Below are positions 1-5,386 of a DNA stretch of 12,044 nucleotides, in pieces (the first letter of the stretch is position 1; each line of letters opens with the position of its first letter). The position numbers and the translations under genes were made by a program. The stretch is from the NCBI GenBank assembly GCA_030641105.1, contig DAOWHZ010000084.1, forward strand, positions 1 through 12,044, in the 5' to 3' direction. The notes under the pieces are model-generated. The model had not been told where the DNA came from. It worked only from the letters and a program-made list of their open reading frames with translations, and made no database searches. Origin of the DNA: a bacterium (GTDB lineage Bacteria; Patescibacteria; ABY1; BM507; VMTK01).

Positions 1-70
1 CCAAACCATTGGCGAACACAGGCGTGAATGCTATAAATAAAATTAAAAATAAAAAATAATACTTTTTCAT
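1..70 (-). CDS. Exported protein, N-terminal fragment (signal peptide only)
   Basis: Only the first 23 codons lie in the window; the gene continues past base 1. Reading leftward from the ATG at 70, the peptide begins MKKYYFLF, continues with a run of Leu, Ile, Phe and Ala, and reaches TPVFA followed by Asn. This is a textbook Sec signal peptide: a short Lys-rich n-region, a hydrophobic core, and a signal peptidase I type site after VFA. A second in-frame ATG at 79 would add MRF; I prefer 70 because it puts the lysines at the start. Neither start has a clear SD. The gene is divergent from rpmA. The mature function cannot be told from this fragment; secretion or surface exposure is an inference from the leader alone. 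Confidence 0.6.
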   Translation of the reverse strand, partial: MKKYYFLFLILFIAFTPVFANGL

Positions 71-130
71 AAATCTCATAAAATTCGCTATCTATAGTTT
101 AACATATAGCAAAAATCCGTCAAACACCTT

Positions 131-160
131 GACCCCGCCGCAGAGCTCTGCAACGGGGTT
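131..160. repeat. GC-rich palindrome upstream of rpmA
   Basis: This 30-base near-perfect palindrome is centred at 145/146. The inner 12 bases (140-151) are GCAGAGCTCTGC, a perfect palindrome. The outer arms pair ACCCCG (132-137) with CGGGGT (154-159). Two C/A mismatches separate the blocks, and a G-T pair closes the end. It stands out as GC-rich in AT-rich surroundings. Its outer arm, CAACCCCG when read on the minus strand, is shared with the 54-base palindrome before murA, which suggests one repeat family with different cores. There is no U-tract next to it, so it is not a simple terminator. Confidence 0.8.
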
Positions 161-187
161 GACACATTTCATTTCCTTTGTTATATT
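159..187 (+). promoter_or_regulatory. rpmA promoter, -35 box supplied by the palindrome
   Basis: TTGACA (159-164) matches the sigma-70 -35 consensus perfectly. It is followed by a 17-base spacer and TATATT (182-187), a five-of-six match to the -10 box. Transcription would start near 194, giving a leader of about 45 bases before rpmA. The first two bases of the -35 box are the last two bases of the palindrome at 131-160, so the repeat contributes part of this promoter. Confidence 0.65.
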
Positions 188-200
188 AAAATAGTAAATA

Positions 201-235
201 AATCTTAAATCTACAATCTTAAATCTTAAATCAAA
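201..235. repeat. Heptamer array (AATCTTA) in the rpmA leader
   Basis: Five consecutive 7-base units fill this stretch: AATCTTA (201-207), AATCTAC, AATCTTA, AATCTTA and AATCAAA (229-235). Three more bases follow, and then the rpmA ATG at 239. The array lies in the untranslated leader and ends almost at the start codon. No SD is present, so the ribosome must start in this AU-rich repeat. Confidence 0.75.
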
Positions 236-238
236 AAT

Positions 239-520
239 ATGGCACATAAAAAAGCAGGCGGCTCTACCGGATTGGGCCGCGATTCAAAAAGTAAAAGATT
301 AGGCGTCAAGCTATCAGACGGCCAGTTTGCCAAAGCCGGCGCTATTATAATCCGTCAAAGAGGCACAAAATATCATCCGGGTAAAAATGTTAAAAAAGGC
401 AATGATGATACATTATTTGCTATTGTTGCCGGTTTTGTTAAATTTACTACCAGGAAACTAAAAAAATTTAATAATCAACTTAAAAGCACTAAAATTGTTA
501 GCGTGGTTTCACAAAAATAA
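239..520 (+). CDS. rpmA: 50S ribosomal protein bL27
   Basis: bL27 lies beside the peptidyl-transferase centre of the large subunit, where its N-terminal tail reaches toward the tRNA ends. The 93-residue product begins [20 protein letters not shown], the family's hallmark N-terminus. It continues through [22 protein letters not shown] and TKYHPGKNV, the core of the barrel. The C-terminal third ([16 protein letters not shown]) is Lys-rich and less conserved. Its N-terminus starts directly with the mature MAHKKAGG form and has no cleavable extension of the Firmicutes type. The usual partner rplU (bL21) is not next to it here. It appears to be transcribed alone, from the promoter at 159-187 to the terminator at 542-574. 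There is no SD before the ATG. Identification is near certain. Confidence 0.97.
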   Translation: MAHKKAGGSTGLGRDSKSKRLGVKLSDGQFAKAGAIIIRQRGTKYHPGKNVKKGNDDTLFAIVAGFVKFTTRKLKKFNNQLKSTKIVSVVSQK

Positions 521-541
521 ATATTATAAGAATATAAAAAG

Positions 542-574
542 AAGCGCTCGGTATATTGCCGGGCGCTTTATTTT
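542..574. terminator. Bidirectional rho-independent terminator
   Basis: AAGCGCTCGG (542-551) pairs with CCGGGCGCTT (559-568) over ten pairs with one T-G wobble, around a seven-base loop, and TATTTT follows. On the minus strand the same stem is followed by CTTTTTAT. It therefore fits as the end of rpmA and also as the end of the minus-strand pyrG/122-residue transcript that converges on it. Confidence 0.85.
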
Positions 575-593
575 GATAACAACTTTGAGAATT

Positions 594-962
594 TTATATT
601 GTTCGCATTGTCAATTCTACACTATCACTGCTGATATTTAATTTCCCTTCGTTTTTGCTGAATTCTATTAATGCATGAACGAAATCATGCGCGGTTTTAG
701 ATGAAAACAATACTATATGCACATAAGTAAATCCTCCCCAAGATCTATAAAACGAAACGTCATTGACACCTTTCTCATTGTGTTCATTTGTATTCCTTAT
801 CAATGAGAATTTATCTCCTTGATTAATTAAAAAATTCTTAAATCTTGAAACACAAGCCTTTCCTTGTTTTTCAAATTGTCCATCAGGCCAAAAAAAATCT
901 AAGCTAAGTCTTGCTGGAAATTTATCACCCAAAAAATCAATAATCTTTCTTTCGCAAATCAT
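594..962 (-). CDS. Hypothetical protein, 122 residues
   Basis: I do not recognise this family. The start is well supported: ATG at 962 is preceded by AAGGAGGT five bases upstream, one of only three strong SDs in the window. The protein looks soluble, with no signal peptide or membrane span. It has mixed charge, an aromatic-rich centre (FYRSWGGFTYVHIVLF, about residues 72-87) that reads like paired beta strands, and a helical segment after it (AHDFVHALIEFSKNEG). Two cysteines lie in the N-terminal third. It follows pyrG by 33 bases on the same strand, so it may ride on the pyrG transcript and end at the terminator at 542-574. The contrast between its SD and the SD-less core genes beside it suggests a different history, but that is inference. 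A link to nucleotide metabolism is not supported by the sequence itself. Confidence 0.75.
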   Translation of the reverse strand: MICERKIIDFLGDKFPARLSLDFFWPDGQFEKQGKACVSRFKNFLINQGDKFSLIRNTNEHNEKGVNDVSFYRSWGGFTYVHIVLFSSKTAHDFVHALIEFSKNEGKLNISSDSVELTMRTI

Positions 963-995
963 GGCAACCTCCTTGATAATATTTTTATAAAAGGA

Positions 996-2738
996 CTACT
1001 TCTCCTTTTTGTTTAATTTGCTTTTCTTGTTTTTATTTTTCAAACACACCCCAACAAACTCCACAAACAAAGGATGCGGATCTAATGGCCGTGAAATATA
1101 TTCAGGATGAAACTGGGTGCCAATGAAAAAGGGGTGGTTTGTTATTTCAATTGCCTCAACTAATTGACCATCCGGCGAAGTGCCGCAGATTGTCAATCCA
1201 GCTTTTTCCAGCTTTTGTCGGTATTTATTATTAAATTCATAGCGATGACGATGCCGTTCTGAAATAATTTTTTTGTTGCCGAACTTTTTTTCATATGCAG
1301 CAGCCATGCGCGTATTTGGCTTAATTCTACAAGGCCAGCCGCCTAAACGAATCGTGCCGCCGTACTGTTTCTTGGCAATTAATTCTTTTTGCTCCGGCAT
1401 AATATGAATAACCGGATGAGGCGTTTTTGGATCAATCTCTTCGCTATTGGCTCGCCGCAATTTACAGACATGGCGGGCAAATTCAATCACTGCCATCTGC
1501 ATACCATAACAAAGGCCGAAATATGGCACATTGTTCTCCCTGCAATATTTAATAGTCTTAATTTTACCTTCAGAACCCCGCGAACCCCAGCCCTGGGGCA
1601 CAATTATACCGTCAAATTCACTTAAACTTTTCACGCCATTTTTTTCAATATCCTCAGTATTGATCCAGGAAAACTTTGGCTTGCATTTGTTTGCCCAACA
1701 GCCGTGCTTAACTGCTTCTATTACGCTAATATAAGAATCCGCCAAACAAAAATCACCGGTTGAAAAATATTTGCCAACTATGCCGATATTCACCTCTTTT
1801 TTAACATGCTTAATTATATTTGCCATTTTGCGCCATTCTTTTAAGTCTTTTTTGCTGCTTTTTAACCCGAATTTCTCTAAAATCCTGTCGCCTAAATGAT
1901 CTTTTTCAAAATTTATAGGCACATCATAAATTGAATCAATATCAGGCGCGGAAATTACATCTTCTTGCGCAACATTGCAATGAATCGCAATTTTCTTTCT
2001 TCTTGGCTTATCAATATCAATTCTTGAGCGGGCAATAATAAAATCCGGCTGAATGCCGGCGCTGTTAAGGTTCCTGACAGCATGCTGGGTTGGCTTTGTT
2101 TTCATTTCTCCAACTTTAGATGGAATCGGCAAATAGCTTACTATTACAAACACTATATCTTTTGGGTGCTCAAGCTTCATATATCGCGCCGCTTCTAAAA
2201 AAAGCAAATTTTCATACTCCCCTACTGTTCCGCCGATTTCAATTACCATTATTTCAGCTTTTGTTTTCCTGACCGCTTTTTGAATCCTTTCCCTGATTTC
2301 AGCGGGAATATGCGGCACAACCTGCACGCATTTGCCGCCATATTCTAAATTGCGCTCTTTCTGGATTACGGTTTGATACACCCTGCCTGTTGTCATGTAA
2401 TTTTCCCGATAAATATTCTTGTTTAAAAATCTTTCATAATTGCCAATATCCTGATCAGTTTCATCCCCGTCTTCGGTTACAAAAACTTCACCATGCTCAA
2501 TTGGGTTCATGGTGCCGGCATCAACATTAACATAAGGATCAATCTTTATACAGCTTACATTATAGCCCTTGGAAAGCAAAATCCTGCCAATAGACGCGGT
2601 AGTAATGCCTTTGCCCACGCCGGATAATACACCGCCGACTACAAAGATGTATTTAGTCGGCTGCCTCGTCCGCCGTAACTTTAGTGAAGGCGGATTTGGT
2701 TTTATTTTACTTCTTTTAATTTTTTTCTTGTTTATCAT
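996..2738 (-). CDS. pyrG: CTP synthase (glutamine-hydrolysing)
   Basis: It converts UTP to CTP with ATP and glutamine, the last step of de novo CTP synthesis. The synthetase domain runs from about residue 28 to 300: TKYIFVVGGVLSGVGKG (ATP loop), CIKIDPYVNVDAGTMNP, and GDETDQDIGNYERF. The class I glutaminase domain runs from about 315 to 565, with nucleophile Cys410 in GLCYGMQ and the His544/Glu546 pair in FHPEY. The oxyanion loop reads VPQGWGSRG where the usual form is PGGFG-like. At 580 residues it is longer than the usual roughly 535-550. Part of the excess is 26 residues before the normal TKYIF start, rich in Lys and Arg and encoded partly by the palindrome at 2669-2694. No ATG, GTG or TTG lies between that repeat and TKYIF, so the extension is presumably translated. 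The start overlaps the end of rplI by 23 bases, without an SD. Confidence 0.97.
   Translation of the reverse strand: MINKKKIKRSKIKPNPPSLKLRRTRQPTKYIFVVGGVLSGVGKGITTASIGRILLSKGYNVSCIKIDPYVNVDAGTMNPIEHGEVFVTEDGDETDQDIGNYERFLNKNIYRENYMTTGRVYQTVIQKERNLEYGGKCVQVVPHIPAEIRERIQKAVRKTKAEIMVIEIGGTVGEYENLLFLEAARYMKLEHPKDIVFVIVSYLPIPSKVGEMKTKPTQHAVRNLNSAGIQPDFIIARSRIDIDKPRRKKIAIHCNVAQEDVISAPDIDSIYDVPINFEKDHLGDRILEKFGLKSSKKDLKEWRKMANIIKHVKKEVNIGIVGKYFSTGDFCLADSYISVIEAVKHGCWANKCKPKFSWINTEDIEKNGVKSLSEFDGIIVPQGWGSRGSEGKIKTIKYCRENNVPYFGLCYGMQMAVIEFARHVCKLRRANSEEIDPKTPHPVIHIMPEQKELIAKKQYGGTIRLGGWPCRIKPNTRMAAAYEKKFGNKKIISERHRHRYEFNNKYRQKLEKAGLTICGTSPDGQLVEAIEITNHPFFIGTQFHPEYISRPLDPHPLFVEFVGVCLKNKNKKSKLNKKEK
2669..2694. 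repeat. 26-base palindrome inserted in frame in pyrG
   Basis: TCCGCC (2669-2674) pairs with GGCGGA (2689-2694). Inside, T-A and ACT-AGT pairs surround a TT loop. Read in the pyrG direction it is translated as PPSLKLRR, within residues 16-23. A sister copy with the same pairing layout but different bases is at 10496-10521. Three base pairs differ in both partners so that pairing is kept. That covariation supports a real structured element. Confidence 0.85.
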
Positions 2739-3180
2739 ATTTTTTACTAATTATATTAATACTAACTTTCGCCTTCTCTCCTCCCAACTTCAACTCCACC
2801 TCATACTCCCCCACCTTCTTAATTACTTTATCCAAAACAACTTCACCAACATCCACGGCATAATCCTGCTTCTGCAGTTCGCCGGCAATGGCCTTGACAT
2901 CAACTTTAGCGTACAAAGTACCTTTATCATCAGCTTTAGCTTGAATCACAAAATTCTTGCCCGCTATTTTTCTCGCCAGCGACTTTTTACTTCTTACTTC
3001 TAACTTCTTACTTCTTACTTTCTTTTTCTTTTGCGCTTCCAGCATACTTAAACTATGCTTAGTTAATATATCAGCCAAGCCCTGAGAAATTAAAAAATTA
3101 CGGGCATAACCTTCTTTAACTTCTTTAATGTCGCCTTGACGACCCAAATTTTGCACCTCCTTTAGTAAAACTACTTTCAT
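2716..3180 (-). CDS. rplI: 50S ribosomal protein bL9
   Basis: bL9 binds 23S rRNA at the base of the L1 stalk and reaches out from the ribosome. It helps maintain frame and fidelity. The ATG at 3180 gives 154 residues starting MKVVLLKEVQNLGRQGD, followed by VKEGYARNFLISQGLA, the N-terminal RNA-binding signature. A start five codons upstream (TTG at 3192) lies in repeat DNA and is rejected. After the N-domain (about 1-50) comes a Lys-rich connector (51-66, KKKK then VRSKKLEVRSKK) and a C-terminal domain ending VSINIISKK. The connector is encoded by a heptamer array and matches the exposed central helix of the family. The gene has no SD. It ends inside the start of pyrG (23-base overlap), pointing to co-transcription. 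Presence of bL9 argues against Microgenomates-type lineages, which are reported to lack it. Confidence 0.96.
   Translation of the reverse strand: MKVVLLKEVQNLGRQGDIKEVKEGYARNFLISQGLADILTKHSLSMLEAQKKKKVRSKKLEVRSKKSLARKIAGKNFVIQAKADDKGTLYAKVDVKAIAGELQKQDYAVDVGEVVLDKVIKKVGEYEVELKLGGEKAKVSINIISKKYDKQEKN
2988..3018. repeat. Heptamer array (TACTTCT/AACTTCT) inside rplI
   Basis: The array is four to five 7-base units, TACTTCT or AACTTCT on the plus strand. In rplI three units make seven codons, so the product is a heptad, VRSKKLE, followed by VRSKK. The first 28 bases (2988-3015) are identical to 11982-12009 in the second GT2 gene, where they are translated in the same frame. Confidence 0.85.
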
Positions 3181-3188
3181 AAATAAAA

Positions 3189-3279
3189 TAGACAACTAGA
3201 CAACTAGTAAATAGACAACTAGAAGTAAATGCAAAACTAAAAACTTCTAGTTGTCTAGTTGTCTATTTACTAGTTGTCT
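3189..3279. repeat. Inverted array of TAGACAAC units between rplI and the EF-like gene
   Basis: The left arm (3189-3226) is built of TAGACAAC, TAGACAAC, TAGTAAA and TAGACAAC steps. The right arm (3243-3279) holds the same words inverted. The innermost 15 bases (3212-3226 against 3243-3257) pair perfectly across a 16-base loop, and outer units can pair in shifted registers. It fills nearly the whole 102-base gap between the two genes and would form a long hairpin in the shared transcript. No U-tract follows, so it is probably not a terminator. Confidence 0.8.
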
Positions 3280-3282
3280 TAG

Positions 3283-3552
3283 TTATAATCTATACACCTC
3301 ATCCCCAACCCTAACCTTGTCTCCAGTTTTCAGCCCGATTGACTGGCCACTGCCAGCTTCATTAACCGGCTCCTTGTCAATCTGTATAGAGTTGACTTCC
3401 TGCTCAAAATCAGTTGTACCGCCTTTAATTCTGATTTTGTCACCAACTTTCAAATCACCTGTTAAATCAATTACAGCAACGCCAATCTGTCCAAAATAAT
3501 GGCTAATCTTACCAATTTTGTCGCCTTCAATTTTAAAATTTTCTTCAGGCAT
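3283..3552 (-). CDS. EF-Tu domain 2-like beta-barrel protein, 89 residues
   Basis: This small protein resembles domain 2 of translational GTPases and the barrel found at the end of some U32 peptidases. It has no GTPase domain. Supporting segments are KIGKISHYFGQIGVAVIDL (strand pair with the family's H-Y-F/Y motif), TGDLKVGDKIRIKGGTTDFEQEVNSIQ (the barrel turn with K-x-G-D and the TTDF motif), and SIGLKTGDKVRVGDEVYRL (closing strands). Databases usually label such proteins 'translation elongation factor-like protein'; their role is not established. ATG at 3552 is the natural start and gives the family's normal length. There is no SD. Its place between ctpA and rplI, with repeat hairpins on both sides, suggests a shared minus-strand transcript. 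A part in translation is inferred from family and neighbour only. Confidence 0.8.
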   Translation of the reverse strand: MPEENFKIEGDKIGKISHYFGQIGVAVIDLTGDLKVGDKIRIKGGTTDFEQEVNSIQIDKEPVNEAGSGQSIGLKTGDKVRVGDEVYRL

Positions 3553-3570
3553 AAAATTAAAAATTTATTA

Positions 3571-3678
3571 CCCTGATATCCTCTCTCCTGACATCCTTTC
3601 CCTGTTAAACTGATATACCGATAACCTTATAGGGTATCAGGCAAACAGGTAATCAGGGAAAGGGTGTCAGGATATCAG
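3571..3678. repeat. 108-base inverted repeat built of CTGATATC-type words
   Basis: This large imperfect hairpin lies between ctpA and the EF-like gene. An 18-base arm (3587-3604) pairs with 3654-3671 with one T-G wobble. Outside it CTGATAT (from 3573) pairs with ATATCAG (to 3678), leaving a seven-base bulge on the left. The inner part has its own smaller stem: CTGATA (3610-3615) with TATCAG (3635-3640). The right half reads as a roughly 8-base tandem ending in TCAGG. It is not followed by a run of T on the minus strand, so it does not look like a terminator. Confidence 0.8.
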
Positions 3679-3709
3679 ACTATCAGGAAAAAATTTAGTT
3701 TTTTATATT

Positions 3710-5029
3710 TTATATTTTATTTTGCAATATCTCAATCGCCCTCTCCATCTGTGGATCTTTATCAGCTTCATAATCCTCAATTGTTAAATCAACTTCTTCA
3801 TCCGGAGTAATGCCTTCCTCGCTAATACATCTTCCATTAGGAGTTAGCCATTTTGCTACTGTTATTTTAACCGAAGAACCATCTTTTAATTCTTCCAAAG
3901 TTTGCACAGAACCTTTGCCAAAAGTTTGCATACCGATAATAGTGGCTTCACCATAATCCTGTAAAGCGCCAGCCACAATTTCTGAAGCCGAGGCACTGCC
4001 CTGATTAACTAAAACCACAGTTGGATAATCTTTTAATCTGGCTCTGCCTCTGGCTAAATATTCATTCTTTCTCTCCTCGCTAAATTTCTCTATAACCACT
4101 ACTCCATCTTCAATCCACTCACTGGCTATTTCAATAGCTGTATCTAGATAGCCTCCTGGATTATTGCGCAAATCCAAAATAACGCCTTGAGGGTCCTGCT
4201 TAATTATTTCCTGCGCCGCCTGTCCAAATAAACCATAAGTATCATCATTAAAATTAGTAATTTTCACTACAAAAATATCGTCATCCCGCAATTCCGTGTC
4301 TTGGTCTTGTATTTCTGTTTTAACGCTCTTAACAACTATCAGGCCCCTTGTAATAATAATTTCTTCAGCTTTTTCAAACCCATCTCGGGAAATTGTCAAA
4401 ATAACATCAGTTCCTTTGGGTCCGCGGATTTTATTAACTGCTTCATCTATAGTAATACCTGCTGTTGATTCTTTGTTAATTTCATAAACCTTGTCACCGG
4501 CCCGAAGCCCTGCTTTTTCTGCCGGCATATCTTCAAGAGGCGCAATAATAGTTAAAATGTCATTTTTTATGCCGATCTGCGCGCCAATGCCTTCAAAAGT
4601 ACCTGCTAAATCATCTTCAAATTCTTGAGCTATTTGAGGATTCATAAATACAGTATAAGGGTCTCCTAATGATGCCACTAAACCGCGCAAAGCGCCATAA
4701 AACATCTCTTTTTCATTAAGCTGATCACGATCCACATGTTCTTCATACAAAACATCCCAAACATCCCAAAATAAATTAAAATCAATATCCTGAATTAATT
4801 TGCCTTCCGGCGCCTGGCTGTACTTGCCTAAAATTTTTCCCGCAAAAACCACTTCTTGCCTGGCTAATTCTTTGGCTATTTCATTTTTTTGAACTACATA
4901 CATGCCGGCGCCAAAACAAATAATTGCCAAAATCAAAATCAGAACTGTTACAGCAATCCGCTTAAAAATTTTATTCTTCTTACTTCGGCTTCGCTCAGCA
5001 CAAATTTTTTCTTGAATAATATATTGCAT
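3710..5029 (-). CDS. ctpA: S41 family C-terminal processing protease, membrane-anchored
   Basis: It is a serine protease of the CtpA/Tsp family that cleaves substrates near their C-termini outside the cytoplasmic membrane. With ATG at 5029 it has 439 residues: a basic N-terminus, one membrane span at about 23-42 (AVTVLILILAIICFGAGMY), a helical neck, a PDZ domain at about 143-227 (GTFEGIGAQIGI, AEKAGLRAGDKV), then the protease core. The catalytic dyad is Ser347 in GSASASEIVAGAL and Lys372 in FGKGSVQ, 25 apart as in plant D1 protease, with Gln376 following. The substrate-cradle motif LRNNPGG is present. A GTG at 5053 would add eight residues but lies upstream of the predicted transcription start, so 5029 is preferred. 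The N-terminus contains CAERSRSKK, encoded by repeat DNA. It heads the minus-strand group. Confidence 0.92.
   Translation of the reverse strand: MQYIIQEKICAERSRSKKNKIFKRIAVTVLILILAIICFGAGMYVVQKNEIAKELARQEVVFAGKILGKYSQAPEGKLIQDIDFNLFWDVWDVLYEEHVDRDQLNEKEMFYGALRGLVASLGDPYTVFMNPQIAQEFEDDLAGTFEGIGAQIGIKNDILTIIAPLEDMPAEKAGLRAGDKVYEINKESTAGITIDEAVNKIRGPKGTDVILTISRDGFEKAEEIIITRGLIVVKSVKTEIQDQDTELRDDDIFVVKITNFNDDTYGLFGQAAQEIIKQDPQGVILDLRNNPGGYLDTAIEIASEWIEDGVVVIEKFSEERKNEYLARGRARLKDYPTVVLVNQGSASASEIVAGALQDYGEATIIGMQTFGKGSVQTLEELKDGSSVKITVAKWLTPNGRCISEEGITPDEEVDLTIEDYEADKDPQMERAIEILQNKI
4976..5000. repeat. Repeat word translated as AERSRS in the S41 protease
   Basis: Read on the minus strand, TGCTGAGCGAAGCCGAAG followed by TAAGAAG encodes CAERSRSKK in the cytoplasmic tail ahead of the membrane span. 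The first part is a short GC-rich word that I recall as recurrent in other genomes, often translated as AERSRS. The flanking TTACTTC on the plus strand matches the heptamer of the rplI and GT2 arrays, so two repeat types again meet here. Family origin rests on recall plus the base-composition contrast. Confidence 0.6.
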
Positions 5030-5043
5030 ATTTAACAATTTTA

Positions 5044-5072
5044 ATTTTAACACATTAATATTAACTTGACAA
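5044..5072 (-). promoter_or_regulatory. Predicted promoter for the S41 protease group
   Basis: On the minus strand TTGTCA (5072-5067) is followed by a 17-base spacer and TAAAAT (5049-5044); each box has one mismatch to consensus. Transcription would begin near 5037, only a few bases before the ATG at 5029 and downstream of the GTG at 5053. Its -35 box overlaps the -35 box of the plus-strand promoter at 5066-5093. Confidence 0.5.
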
Positions 5073-5093
5073 ATGTTATTTAAAGTTTAAAAT
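5066..5093 (+). promoter_or_regulatory. Predicted promoter for the 65-residue membrane protein
   Basis: TTGACA (5066-5071) is a perfect -35 box. A 16-base spacer and TAAAAT (5088-5093) follow. The start would be near 5100, giving a leader of about 20 bases that contains the strong SD AAGGAGGT (5111-5118). Confidence 0.55.
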
Positions 5094-5122
5094 AAAAATC
5101 AAAAACCAACAAGGAGGTAAAA

Positions 5123-5320
5123 ATGCACTTTTCAATAACCGCAATAATAATTAAACTATTTTTTACATTTGTCGTCTATGTTGTCTATTTTGTTTTAGAC
5201 ATAAAAATTAGCCGGTGTATTAATCGTTTGCGGCAATATTACGAGGATAAAAATTCAAGAGCCAATAAATTATTAAAAATGCTATATTGGCTTATTATTG
5301 TTTTTATTTGGCTATTGTAA
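5123..5320 (+). CDS. Small membrane protein, 65 residues, unknown
   Basis: No family is recognised. The product has two hydrophobic segments: about residues 5-25 (ITAIIIKLFFTFVVYVVYF) and about 52-65 (MLYWLIIVFIWLL). A charged stretch rich in Arg, Lys and Asn (about 29-50, with RLRQYYEDKNSRANK) joins them. It looks like a two-span hairpin in the membrane. It is a genuine gene rather than a chance frame because every expected signal is in place: a consensus -35 box, SD AAGGAGGT four bases before the ATG, and a perfect terminator directly after the stop. It is therefore a stand-alone transcript, divergent from the S41 protease. A toxin-like or stress peptide is conceivable from size and topology, but nothing specific supports that and no antisense partner was seen. 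Confidence 0.75.
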   Translation: MHFSITAIIIKLFFTFVVYVVYFVLDIKISRCINRLRQYYEDKNSRANKLLKMLYWLIIVFIWLL

Positions 5321-5356
5321 CCTACTACTCAAAATAATTCGGGTAGTAGGTTTTTT
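5321..5356 (+). terminator. Rho-independent terminator after the small membrane protein
   Basis: CCTACTAC (5321-5328) pairs perfectly with GTAGTAGG (5343-5350) around a 14-base loop and is followed by six T. It starts at the base after the stop codon. Confidence 0.92.
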
Positions 5357-5357
5357 C

Positions 5358-5386
5358 TTGAAATTATATTTAATTTAAGCTATACT
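5358..5386 (+). promoter_or_regulatory. Predicted promoter for the riboflavin kinase gene
   Basis: TTGAAA (5358-5363), a 17-base spacer and TATACT (5381-5386) make a good sigma-70 promoter directly after the preceding terminator. Transcription would begin near 5393, about 225 bases before the ATG at 5618. The transcript would therefore carry a long structured leader. Confidence 0.55.

Noticed and set aside
2569..3003. Plus-strand open frame of 144 codons
   Set aside because: It lies antisense across pyrG and rplI, both certain genes. It is low-complexity and has no start signal.
3181..3195. TTG start for bL9 five codons upstream
   Set aside because: It falls in the TAGACAAC repeat, and the family begins at MKVVLL, encoded from 3180.
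5030..5053. GTG start at 5053 for the S41 protease
   Set aside because: The predicted promoter's -10 box lies at 5049-5044, so a transcript from it would begin after this GTG. The ATG at 5029 is the better start.
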